From Owenia fusiformis (Eukaryota > Annelida > Polychaeta > Sabellida > Oweniidae), in the NCBI GenBank assembly GCA_903813345.2, contig CAIIXF020000001.1:40581366-40641365 (forward strand): a stretch of 60,000 nucleotides of DNA. The letters run 5' to 3'. A program made the position numbers and the translations under genes. How positions within the stretch are numbered: position 1 is the first letter of the stretch; every line of letters starts with the position of its first letter. Below the pieces are notes generated by a model. The model had not been told where the DNA came from. It did not search any database and saw only the letters and a program-made list of their open reading frames with translations. Below are positions 44,001 through 51,928 of this stretch, one piece after another.

Positions 44001-44052
44001 GACTGGAGGAACCACAACCCCTGCCATTCTACTGGGAAATCACAGAGTTGCT
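25749..44052 (-). CDS. Cys-rich ectodomain protein of DUF7042-DUF7045 type, 12 exons (5' end missing)
   Basis: Twelve GT-AG exons, 5' to 3' on the minus strand: A 44052-43884, B 36589-36519, C 35629-35543, D 34007-33837, E 33387-33278, F 28812-28692, G 28256-28019, H 27636-27572, I 27345-27265, J 26993-26859, K 26505-26402, L 26024-25749. All junction phases agree and give 541 residues. The start and presumed signal peptide lie upstream of A and were not found. The protein is a Cys-rich ectodomain ending in a hydrophobic segment (LMVVTYLISVLIIIADLR), which is either a membrane anchor or a GPI signal. Motifs such as CDFPVEWQGLW, CWKCI..RHANVLQYK, PCPFEGAF and LQCLATW are those I associate with uncharacterised invertebrate secreted or membrane proteins carrying DUF7044, 7043, 7042 and 7045. 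The set occurs twice (A-E and G-K). Function is unknown. Family assignment is from memory; exon structure is from the sequence. Confidence 0.8.
26402..26505 (-). CDS. exon K of the Cys-rich gene
   Basis: Acceptor GTTCCAG, donor GTAAGT; 104 bp. Encodes WQCLAHWHHKKHQYFIV and ends QGQLANCL. Counterpart of exon E. Confidence 0.75.
26859..26993 (-). CDS. exon J of the Cys-rich gene
   Basis: Acceptor TTTTTAG, donor GTAAAA; 135 bp. Encodes GSPCPLIGRFDEENIFC, then VKGRCPKND and TDCLGKE. Counterpart of exon D. Confidence 0.75.
27034..27142 (+). mobile_element. short copy of the ACAAGGC dispersed family, 3' end missing
   Basis: Begins ACAAGGCATCAACATG, then AAAATGTCACCACC, then ACACCAACCGC blocks. 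The 3' hairpin is missing. It lies in the intron about 40 bp before (on the minus strand) exon J. Confidence 0.7.
27265..27345 (-). CDS. exon I of the Cys-rich gene
   Basis: Acceptor AATTGCAG, donor GTAAGT; 81 bp. Encodes DLYNTREEAVHGCLHFTPQE and a short tail. Confidence 0.75.
27572..27636 (-). CDS. exon H of the Cys-rich gene
   Basis: Acceptor TTGTTGCAG, donor GTATGT; 65 bp. In the phase set by exon G it encodes VSKFQCIVIHRRNHHVLEVE, matching exon B. Another frame is longer but contradicts the phase. Confidence 0.75.
28019..28256 (-). CDS. exon G of the Cys-rich gene
   Basis: Acceptor ATTTTCAG, donor GTAAGT; 238 bp. Encodes CEYPQWIHRKIWRNIAGTK, and later MKCISSFEEHERLFKF. It starts module 2 and corresponds to exon A. 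Confidence 0.8.
28692..28812 (-). CDS. exon F of the Cys-rich gene, beginning in the acceptor array
   Basis: Acceptor CCATTCCAG, donor GTAGGT; 121 bp, phase 0 to phase 1. Encodes RFHDLGTSAMRLAMSSDSTC then an acidic stretch. A second AG 18 nt further in (GATCTAG) would break the frame, so the CCAG site is chosen. The acceptor and first bases are repeated upstream about 25 times. Confidence 0.75.
28813..29765 (-). repeat. 34-bp minisatellite repeating a splice acceptor (about 25 copies)
   Basis: On the minus strand each unit reads CATCTCTATTCCAG followed by AGATTATGTGACCTATGTAC. The first part is a polypyrimidine-AG acceptor. The second resembles the first bases of exon F (AGGTTCCATGATCTAGGCAC). 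Units nearest the exon (28860-28940) and blocks at 29401-29470 and 29678-29750 (TTCATGATTTAGGCACC) are closest to the exon sequence. The two blocks at 29401 and 29678 are near-identical, showing a higher-order duplication of about 275 bp. Confidence 0.85.
30115..30285 (+). mobile_element. complete short copy of the ACAAGGC family
   Basis: Starts ACAAGGCATTGACATG and ends TGGTGGTGACATAA, with the 3' hairpin decayed. It has an ACACCAACTGCCG-type middle and no tandem core. Confidence 0.75.
31124..31216. mobile_element. 93-bp hairpin element with GGCGCTTTAAAGCGCC core
   Basis: CTAAGTTCACACCAACGGCG is followed by CTTT, and the reverse complement (AAAGCGCCGTTGGTGTGAAT) ends the element. The middle holds TTTAAAGCGCC twice in opposite sense. 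The GC-rich ends contrast with AT-rich surroundings. It is intronic in the Cys-rich gene. Confidence 0.65.
31869..32064. mobile_element. 196-bp MITE with 16-bp inverted ends and GTATA duplication
   Basis: Ends CAGGCTCGTAGCCAGG and CCTGGCTACGGGCCTG are inverted repeats with one mismatch, and GTATA flanks both sides (31864-31868 and 32065-32069). Runs of 6-8 G or C lie inside the ends. A second copy is at 39760-40121. Confidence 0.8.
32540..33277 (-). repeat. 42-bp minisatellite repeating a splice donor
   Basis: On the minus strand each unit contains AACACATACAGATGCATT, which is the end of exon E, followed by GTAAGTACTGACATGAGTAC. About ten clear units span 32890-33277. Seven have GTAAGT and three GTAACT at the donor position. 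Decayed units with GTAAG or GTACA continue to about 32540. 42 bp is 14 codons, and the first units stay open in the exon frame. Confidence 0.85.
33278..33387 (-). CDS. exon E of the Cys-rich gene, ending in the donor array
   Basis: Acceptor TTTGTAG; 110 bp. Encodes AGLQCLATWKDG and ends TDNTYRCI. The donor GTAAGT at 33277 is the first of about ten tandem copies. Exon K, its counterpart, ends at the equivalent point (ANCL) in the same phase 0, which supports this donor as the ancestral one. Confidence 0.8.
33837..34007 (-). CDS. exon D of the Cys-rich gene
   Basis: Acceptor TTTGTAG, donor GTTTGT (weak at positions 3-4); 171 bp. Encodes GGLPVPCPFEGAF, then Cys-containing segments RCQDPLSSMMEC and FKHCYG. 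Counterpart of exon J. Confidence 0.8.
35543..35629 (-). CDS. exon C of the Cys-rich gene
   Basis: Acceptor after a long T tract (TTTTCTAG), donor GTAAGT; 87 bp. Encodes YCHPGRKTFHDLCYADIDP and a short tail. Counterpart of exon I; same exit phase. Confidence 0.8.
36519..36589 (-). CDS. exon B of the Cys-rich gene
   Basis: Acceptor ATTTCAG, donor GTAAGC; 71 bp. Encodes DQPNCWKCIHVTPRHANVL and the start of a QYK motif. It leaves phase 1, as does its counterpart exon H. Confidence 0.8.
37523..37675 (+). mobile_element. diverged copy of the ACAAGGC family
   Basis: Starts ACAAGGGCTCAGCAATG with AAAATATCACC and ends GGTAGTGACATAA. The middle is strongly diverged. Confidence 0.6.
38591..38680 (+). 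repeat. 28-bp direct repeat, three copies
   Basis: GATGAAGCCAAAATGCTAGT followed by ATTAATCA occurs three times without differences and stops within a fourth copy. Intronic. Confidence 0.9.
39760..40121. mobile_element. second copy of the CAGGC...GCCTG MITE, interrupted by a LINE fragment
   Basis: Carries CGTAGCCAG, TTTGCCAAGGG, GGGGTTCACATTTGACAA and ATTTTGAAAGAATTTTG in the same order as the copy at 31869-32064. The middle is split at 39866-40062 by an insertion. The right end is decayed. Confidence 0.7.
39866..40062 (-). mobile_element. 3' end of a LINE (5'-truncated), flanked by 10-bp target duplication
   Basis: TGGTGAAAAA is duplicated at 39856-39865 and 40063-40072, around a 197-bp insertion absent from the sister MITE copy. 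On the minus strand the insertion is open and encodes about 49 residues (NYLISVITYTIFKVYLGQIN, then an acidic/basic helix and stop). This resembles the extreme C-terminus of L1-type LINE ORF2 proteins. It ends in an A-rich tail with AATAAA repeats. 5' truncation, A-rich 3' end and a direct duplication are the marks of target-primed reverse transcription. Confidence 0.7.
40927..41054 (+). mobile_element. complete short copy of the ACAAGGC family with intact 3' hairpin
   Basis: Starts ACAAGGCATGAACATG with AAAATGTCACAACC. It ends in TGTCACCAC, a TTTT loop region, GGTGGTGACA and TAA. Confidence 0.8.
42055..42155 (+). mobile_element. short copy of the ACAAGGC family
   Basis: Starts ACAAGGCTTAACATG with AAAATGTCACCACC, followed by ACACCAACCACC repeats. 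The 3' end is reduced to GAAACATAA. Confidence 0.65.
42156..43883. other. intron of the Cys-rich gene, nothing further recognised
   Basis: AT-rich; no ORF with protein-like features on either strand. The rest of the intron between exons A and B holds only the repeats listed separately. Confidence 0.4.
43884..44052 (-). CDS. exon A (first visible exon) of the Cys-rich gene
   Basis: Acceptor TTTTCAG, donor GTAATA; 169 bp, entering phase 1 and leaving phase 2. Encodes LCDFPVEWQGLWFLQ, then a Gln/Ser-rich stretch, then C and PYYLLEQK. It is the DUF7044-like start of module 1 and corresponds to exon G of module 2. Confidence 0.8.
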
Positions 44053-44500
44053 CTGAAAATATAAGACAACAGATCTGATATTCTTATCTATATTATTACA
44101 TTATTTTCAAAACCATGGATATAGATAATAACTCAAATGAGCTGCTCTCAAAACAATTGGGAGATTATAGACAATTTGTAGAACAGCTCACAGTTGCTCT
44201 TGAAAGAACAGTACAGACAGTCTGTGACTAGAAACAACAATGGTTCAGTACAATCAGAACAAAAGCAAAATACTTCCAACTGTTTACCATTGTAATAAAA
44301 TTATATACATATACATAATTAAAGCATGTATCATAGGATATACGTGGAAGTTCTCCATATACTCTTATCAAATTGTGTTTTTTGCATGACATAATTAAAT
44401 GATATTCTAGCTCTACTACTAGAACTTGGAGGATCAATAATATTTAGATTTATAATTGAATAGATTGTGTTCTCTTCATTAATTGTCATGCAACCCAGCA

Positions 44501-44820
44501 GCTTGCTATGGTAATCATGGGAGCAATCAAATACAGGGTGGGCACTTGCTATGGTAATCATAGGAGCAATCAAATACAGGGTGGACACATGCTATGGTAA
44601 TCATAGGAGCAATCAAATACAGGGTGGGCACATGCTATGGTAATAATACAAACAACCAAATACAGGGTGAGCACAAGCTATGGTAATAATATGAACAACC
44701 AAATACAGGATGAGCACTTGCTCTGGCAATAATAAGAACAATCAAATACAGGATGGGTACTTGGTATGGCAACTATGACAATATTTCAAATACAAGGTGA
44801 GAACTTGCTGCAGTAATCAA
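44501..44820 (+). repeat. 43-bp minisatellite, about 7-8 units
   Basis: The unit contains GCTATGGTAATCATAGGAGC, AATCAAATACAGGGTGG and CACA or ACTT. Units diverge towards the right. The array stops directly before a copy of the ACAAGGC family at 44826. Confidence 0.9.
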
Positions 44821-44825
44821 TGCAA

Positions 44826-44963
44826 ACAAGGCATTAACATGCAAAATGTCACCACCTGTCATTTGTTACAGACACCATGTCATTAATATTACAGATGCAA
44901 ACCACCGAACTCAAAATGCCATCCATAAAAAAGTTGGAGACTATAACAATAGTGGCGACATAA
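44826..44963 (+). mobile_element. short copy of the ACAAGGC family
   Basis: Starts ACAAGGCATTAACATG with AAAATGTCACCACC, identical to the consensus end, and finishes AGTGGCGACATAA. Confidence 0.75.
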
Positions 44964-45600
44964 AAACCAATTGCAATATTTGTACTTGCTAATGTATTAT
45001 ATGAAGACAATCAGCTAAATCTTTATTAATCAAAGACAGAAAATGTTCTGATTTCAAAATTGAGAAATGAAAAGTAAGATGTTTTTAAACCACATTATCA
45101 ATTTACCAAAACACAAATAAGCATCAATATGCATGATTACATTGTAAATACTTCTACCCTTTTAGGTTCATATCTCCACGCTTTGTGAAATGAATCTAAT
45201 CTTATAATGTTTGTCTTTACATTTTCTACTCTGAAGGTGTCATTGAGGTTAGATTTGATACACTACATGGATTACTCAATGGTGCCAGAAAACTTCCTGC
45301 ATAACAAGTCGCTAATCTCATTGCATTATAAGACAGAGCCTTGTGACTGTCATGCTGTCAATATTAGAGATAATGAACAAATGAAGATGGTCTCCCACAG
45401 GATATGATATCAGTACTGATATATCTCTATGAAACCATCTGTCTTAAAGATGAACTCATCTTAGGTTATTTAAGTCTCACTTCATCCATATACCTACCCT
45501 TTTCAATAATTTGATTCAGCTTATCTAAAGAGTTTCAACAACTGCACAATTACAATACATGTAATTACTTCTACCCTCTTAGGTTCAGAATACTATATAT
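44964..45600. other. non-coding stretch upstream of the Cys-rich gene's visible exons
   Basis: Nothing recognised. The missing first exon was looked for here and not found. Confidence 0.3.
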
Positions 45601-45860
45601 TATTCCATAATACTACTGTTTTCCCAGGGAAATATGAAGGAATAAAAATCGTATTGAATCGTATTACATGAAAAAATCGTATTGTCCCCGGGAAAAAAAT
45701 CGTATTGGAGCGTATTACATGAAAAAATCGTATTGTCCCCGGGAAGAAAATCGTATTGGAATGTATTAACCTATTTTGGGTTTCCTGTTATTTTTAACCT
45801 TGGCTAATTGGTAAAATCATTTTCAAAATGTAACATTTTAGAGGAATGTATTATGGAATA
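45601..45860. mobile_element. 260-bp MITE with 13-bp inverted ends and internal 50-bp repeat
   Basis: TATTCCATAATAC at the left end and GTATTATGGAATA at the right end are perfect inverted repeats. Inside, a unit of about 50 bp with AATCGTATTGTCCCCGGGAA and CGTATTACATG is repeated about twice. Confidence 0.65.
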
Positions 45861-45861
45861 A

Positions 45862-46057
45862 ATAGGTTATTTCTGGTCGGAATTGAATATGGGTTTCATT
45901 CCTCGGAAAATATGATATTGACCTTGGGAAATATGATATTGACACTCGGTCGCTGCACTCCCTCGGTCAATATCATATTACCCTTCGGTCAATATCATAT
46001 TGTCCCTCGGAATAAAACCCATATTCATTATTCAATCCCTCTCAGTAAATAACCTAT
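45862..46057. mobile_element. 196-bp foldback MITE, centre ACTCGGTCGCTGCACTCCC
   Basis: Arms mirror each other: ATAGGTTATTT, GAATATGGGTTT, ATTCCTCGG, two copies of ATATGATATTGAC on the left; two of GTCAATATCATAT, CCTCGGAAT, AAACCCATATTC and AAATAACCTAT on the right. The unpaired centre is about 15 bases. It lies directly beside the element ending at 45860. Confidence 0.8.
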
Positions 46058-48460
46058 ATGTCTTACAATCGTATGAACAAAATGAACCAATCATTAATCT
46101 GTGTTTTAATTGGATTCTTGTGGTTATATTCTACATCAAATTTGAATTATTTTTAGATTAAATAAATTGCATTTGATAAAACCAGAGTGTAAATTATCTT
46201 TACATCCCCCTCACCACATTAATTTAAACTTCAGATTACTCCATCATACTACGACCACAAAATCTTCAATAATTTTGATACAAATTGTTGTAATTGAGTC
46301 TTAATAATTTCATTTAGCAGATTGCATGCAAGATGTTAATAAGATTTTACTCTATTTGCTACAATACCAATATTTATCCAATACCAGCCCAGAGTATATG
46401 TACCTACATTTCCTCTACTACTTACATCAAGCAGAATTAGAATGACAGTTTAATTGGAACTGGAATATAACAAAAGGTGTATTTAGATTTCTGCAGACCT
46501 CTAAAAGGTTACAATTTCCCCCAAGAATTCTATAAACTAGAGAGTGTTATAATCAGGGAAATTGCGCTGGAGAGTAATACATCACTGTCAGGTTGGGAAA
46601 AATCTGATTGAATCTTTCAATATTGAATATTATAGTCTAATAATGAGGCTTCCACACAATGATCTCCCATTGATTTTATACTCTACTATTTCTTATGGAG
46701 CTGAATACAATCATTTTTATTAAATGAATAATCTATTGCATCCGTGGGATACTGTTCTACAACTTCTTTTACTCCATTATCTTATCTCCTTATAGGTATA
46801 TCATAAAGAAAGTAATCATTTCTTATCAGATAGAAAATACCAGGATTTTCTATAATTTAAATGTCAAATACAGGGTTCTTTCTTTAAGCAGGCAATTGGA
46901 TGCTATAAGCCAAAATCAATAAATTGATCCAATATTTCTATGATTGAATTACAAGGCTTCATCAACTAACAAACAGACAGACAAACAAACAAGCAAAGAA
47001 ACAAATAAGCAAACAAGTAATGAAACAGTGCCTAATTTTAATCAACTCGAAAGTTGATGCGCATTTGTCATAGGAAAAGTAAAAATCCATGTAAAATAAG
47101 AGGAGGAAACAGTAAAGAGGTGGCTGTATAATCATATGGCAAATAAGTCTAGACACATTATATACATTAGATGAAACAATATGGGATGGCGTACAAATTT
47201 CAATTTCAAGATTGAAGCTATTTCTTTTAAACATTTTCAAATTTTATCATATGTAGGAGACAGGGGGAGGGGTAAACCTTAATGAAATTAACTTTACCAC
47301 AACTGTCAACCGTTAGACACAATCTCAAAAAGAATGATTTCCTCTTTATAAATATAGTATAGTATGAGGAAATACAAATAGACTATCTATAAACAAAAAA
47401 TGTAAAATAAAATCCTAAGATCCATCAAAAATGTGAAATAACTGGAATAAGAAGGAAAACATTTTTAATAAAATTAGGGTTGTCCAAAAAGTTTTGCTCT
47501 TATATCAGTAAATTCATATTTCAATATCATATTTCATCAGGTTGATCTTTATCATTAGTCTTGCCCTTGTGACACATTTGTTAAAGTATAGGGTCTTGAA
47601 GCAAGACTATTCAATCATTTGTTGTTTCCTTTGTTGGAATTATTTAATGCGCATTGCAATGGCGATGTAGTACTTCACAATTTAAACACACGAGAAAACA
47701 AAAAATGGGATACTTTCTTTATGGAAGAAAAAATTCGATGAATGTGAAACTACCTGCTCTGGGATGATCTCAATTTCTCATAGAGACTACAGCATCATAG
47801 AACCACTTTGATATGACGCTGTATACATGAATAATTAACATGCATGCAGTAACACAGTAAACGAATGCATGTGATGACACCATAAATCATTACATGGTAA
47901 AAGACACACGATAGATACAATATTTATGAGGCTGAATCATCAATCCAATGAGACCTAAATAACCAAGAACAAAAGAAAATAGAAAAATTATTTCTAATTA
48001 AGACAGCCTGGCATCAATCAACAACAATGATAGCCCATCTGGGAGTGCTTCCAACAGAATTGACAATGTAGCTACAGAGCTTATTGGCAATCCTTGATAA
48101 GGTTTCCCCATTGTGGAATGCTGTCTTGGTAATTATAGAAATGACAATGCAGTAAATTGATGGCTTAAAATCCCAGGAGAATTGAAAGTGTTTTGATAAA
48201 GTAGAATCCCATTAAACCGGCTACAAAACTAAAACTGATGAGTTGGTATTTTTGAACAAGGTAGAATGTATCTTCTCAATCTCTGACATTGCTATAAAAG
48301 AAATGAACTATTTCTCATTCAGACCTCTCATTGCCTTTCCTTGGAAAGATATAAATGGATGTAGACTAAGTCAAGATGCACTATTTCTGTCATTTTTAAA
48401 TTTATGTACTTTTCTTTTGTATGTAATTAGTAGAAAAATAAACCTATTTGTGATATTTGA
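46058..48460. other. non-coding stretch
   Basis: AT-rich. A degenerate CAAACAAA-type tract lies at about 46968-47010. No gene recognised on either strand. Confidence 0.35.
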
Positions 48461-48710
48461 GCCTGGCCATAGGAAAACTGGTCTTATCACAAAAATGAAA
48501 ATTGTGCTATACAGAGCCAAAAATGTACCCAAGATTAAGAGGAAAATGTGCTAAATTCAAATCCGACTTTTTGGTCTATGTATGCAAGGAAAAATTGTAA
48601 AGACAAAAGCCATGGCTCATTTGAAAGGTCTCTTTGTGCTTTATAAGATAAACAAAAAATCAGAATATTGAATAAATCTGTGATAAGACCCCTTTTCCTG
48701 TGGCCTGGCT
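48461..48710. mobile_element. 250-bp MITE with 31-bp imperfect inverted ends
   Basis: GCCTGGCCATAGGAAAACTG continuing into GTCTTATCACA on the left is mirrored by TGTGATAAGACCCCTTTTCC and TGTGGCCTGGC on the right. The interior is AT-rich without coding capacity; a short ORF at 48243-48554 crosses its edge and is not credible. Confidence 0.7.
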
Positions 48711-48964
48711 GATTTAATGAGGTATTGTCTCATTTATTTGATCAGATATCACAAAAATAAAAGTAATACACAAATAAGGAATACACAAATAGACTGAGAA
48801 GGCATTAACATAAATCAATGTATTATATGTACTCATGTGGTAGGAAAAAAACCGTTGTTCTGAATTAAAAAAATTGTATGCATTTTTGGATCTTGTTAAC
48901 ACAAACTATATCAAGGAGAGAAAATTCTGCATGATTGTGTCGAACAATACAGACAGCACATAGG

Positions 48965-49202
48965 CATAGCCAGGGCGGGGGTGCTACCGGTCCATTAAAT
49001 AAAAGAAGAAAAGAGCTTTAAAATGCTTTTTTTATTTTAATCTTCTAGCTCAATTTTGAAGGAAAATGCATACATTTTTGTAAAATTAAAAACAAATCTT
49101 ACAATTATTTTGGGGGTTAGGTATTGCTTATGCCATGGTTCCATCCCCCTGACTGAAAACCAAAATTTTTTCCCCTGACTGAAAGCTCGCTATGCCCCTG
49201 CA
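48965..49202. mobile_element. probable MITE with GGCATAGCCAGGG / GCTATGCCCCTG ends
   Basis: AGGCATAGCCAGGGCGGGGG on the left is roughly mirrored by CTCGCTATGCCCCTGCAG on the right. Inside is a duplicated CCCCTGACTGAAA. The ends resemble those of the 31869 family, so it may be a distant relative. Confidence 0.45.
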
Positions 49203-49329
49203 GAAGAGATAAATATCGGACTTATAGAGCAATATGGAAGTCTTGTAAAAAACTCAACCTGCACACTCATAGACAATATAGCAATTTCCAAGTGCAATGA
49301 AACGCTTAGGGTCTTAAAAATATTGGATG

Positions 49330-49430
49330 GAGATCTAATAAATCTTAAAATATGGTGTGACTATTCAATAAATGTTGAAATATGGTGTGGCTATTCAATA
49401 AATGTTGAAATATGGTGTGGCTATCAAACA
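49330..49430 (+). repeat. 30-bp tandem repeat, about 2.5 copies
   Basis: AATAAATGTTGAAATATGGT followed by GTGGCTATTC is repeated, with a diverged first copy. Confidence 0.75.
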
Positions 49431-51670
49431 AGAATGCTCAATGTTCTGTAATATTTAGGACAATATGTAGTCAGCAAAAATATTTTTCAGTGGTTTAATA
49501 TTTTATCTTTGTTTTGTAAAATGTATTATTTCATGTTTGATTCAATAAAAAAAAAAATAAATAAAATAAATAAACAAAAAAATATGTTTTTCCTCCAATT
49601 GTTACGCACGTAAAGAGCTATAATAATTTTCCAAGCTTGGGAGAACTATTATAGTCATGCAGCATATAAAAAGGTGAGAGAAACTAGGGAATATAACCTA
49701 TTAATATCAGTCTCTACAGCAATGAATGGTTCATTTGGGCTTGGAAACATCCTATAAAACACCTTAGGTCGCAATAACTGTCGCAAACAAGATATATGAA
49801 GAAAATATTCAACTAATCTCCTTAAATCATAAGATTATCATGATGAAAGGTAGACTTTGACGGGCCTAAAAATATATCATATAGATTTATTGAAATAAGT
49901 ACCCTAGCATTAGAGTTATGTGTTAGTCGCGTAAAGTCGGAAGCATTATAACGTCTTATTGCGCCTTACTTACTGATTTACTGCCAACTGAAACATCAAT
50001 CACAAAAGAACAAGCATTTTGATATATTTTTAGGAAACGAAATAAAAGGGCAAAATATATCATATCAAAGGATTTTATTAGAGATCAAAGCATACAATAT
50101 TTTTCTTTTTGTAGAAATAGTAGAAATACTTGGAAAATATATTGACGGGTTACAGAAAGTAATATATAACATACAATGCCATAATCAAGCAATGCTGAAA
50201 ATATGGCATAAATATTCAACTTTGAATTATATGATTCTCACAAACACAACTTAATGCAAAATGAAGATAGCAAAAAAGAGAACAAAGATTATCTAATGTT
50301 AACTCCTGGAAATGAAGAGTGGGAGGAAGGGTCAAAATGCTAAAATTCAATCATGATATGTATGTTGCATCACTAGGGGGTACACAAACATTATACTTCA
50401 TAAAGATTCAGTTTGAGACCTGAAACTGCAGTTTAGTGATATAGCAATCATCAGGGTATGAAGAAAGAAAGATACTACTGTATAAGAATTTTTTTTACCT
50501 AAAACCTATTTGAGATCAGTAAAATTACATAATATATAGGGAAATTAATGTTTCTGTATTAGATGATAGGCTAGTTCAATGGTTTAGGTAAAATATAATG
50601 TTGCTAACTTGGATTTTAGGCAAAAATGGGTAAATTTTACCACCATCACTGATACAGTAACTCACTCACTGACTGATATCTAACTTGTGAATTTGGCATC
50701 TGTACATGTACATGTACATGGTAATTGCAGTACCAGATTTTTAGTTTGAAACCTGCATTATAACTCTTGACCCCCAGATGTAGACTGTATCCCACTATAA
50801 ACTGATATTTAATAGGCCTAATTTTAGAGAAAATGGGCCTTTTTAAAAATAAGGCCCCAATTTTAGAAAATTGACTTTCATTTGAAAAATGGGTCCAATT
50901 TTTTTAAAATAGGATTTTCAAAAAAAATAATTGGACATTTTTACATAACATTAAGCCACATGAAAACATAAATTATCTAATCTTAAGAAAACCCTAATCA
51001 TTGGAAACTCTAACCATATTACACATCAAAGGACTTGTAATTGTTAGAAACCTGGATAATGAAATACAATTAGAAGATAAAGAGTTATTGAAATGATTTC
51101 GATGTGGCATCAAATTGCCCTGAAGAAAAAACAACCTGAAACATGAGTAAGTTATTAAAACAAATAGATAAAAAGATCATTATGAGGAAACTAAATTATT
51201 TGGTATTTAAATCAAACAACCATTTACAGTCCTTGATACAATGTAATAGGAAAATAATGAGCTATTAAAATTATCCCAATGGCGTCATAGGTTAGAACAA
51301 CCATCACTCACAGCGACATTGACAGATTGAAACAGGGTCTACTAATACCAGGTAGGTCTGTAGAGATTCACCTGGACAATGCCAGAGTTATTGCATGTAT
51401 ATGAAGAGCTATCTCGCCACCATTATCATATCTTTAGAGGAAACGTAATTATTGGTTACCATAGCAACATAGAAGTTTGTAATTATCATCAAAGTGGTCC
51501 CTAATTGAATACTCCGTTGAAAGGTTGTTAGGTTTTTCTACAGGAATAATAGTTTCCTCTCATAGTTTTGATAATAGTCAAATAGTATATCATTATATAT
51601 AATCATATTTCTATAAAAGGAACTGACCTTGACACAAGGAAAAATCTAGTGAATGGCTTAATAATAAAAA
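49431..51670. other. non-coding stretch
   Basis: AT-rich; only simple sequence such as ACATGTACATGTACATGG at about 50703 was noted. Confidence 0.35.
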
Positions 51671-51928
51671 GTGACCTTTATTTGACCTTGAGAAGGTCAC
51701 TGAAGGTCAAATCTCAAATCTAAAGTCAGATTTGAACTTCTGAGAATGTACATGATTTCGAAAAAATTGAAGTCAGTCTTAAAACAGTATTTGTTGAATT
51801 ATTGGAAGTTGTCAGAATTTTTACAGACGCCAACCAACGGACACCAACCACCAACCAACAACCACCAACCCTCATCACAAAAAAACAGGGACCATAACAA
51901 TATCCCAACCATTTTTGTGGTGACATAA
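51671..51928 (+). mobile_element. 5'-truncated copy of the ACAAGGC family with one AGGTCA core unit
   Basis: Reads TTTGACCTTGAGAAGGTCAC, AAATCTAAAGTCAGATTTGA, then GACGCCAACCAACGGACACC and ends TTGTGGTGACATAA. It is the reverse complement of the left part of the long element at 11827, including a single core unit, and so ties the short copies to the long one. Confidence 0.8.

Noticed and set aside
48243-48554. 103-codon plus-strand ORF
   Set aside because: It runs across the edge of a MITE and has no domain or conserved pattern.
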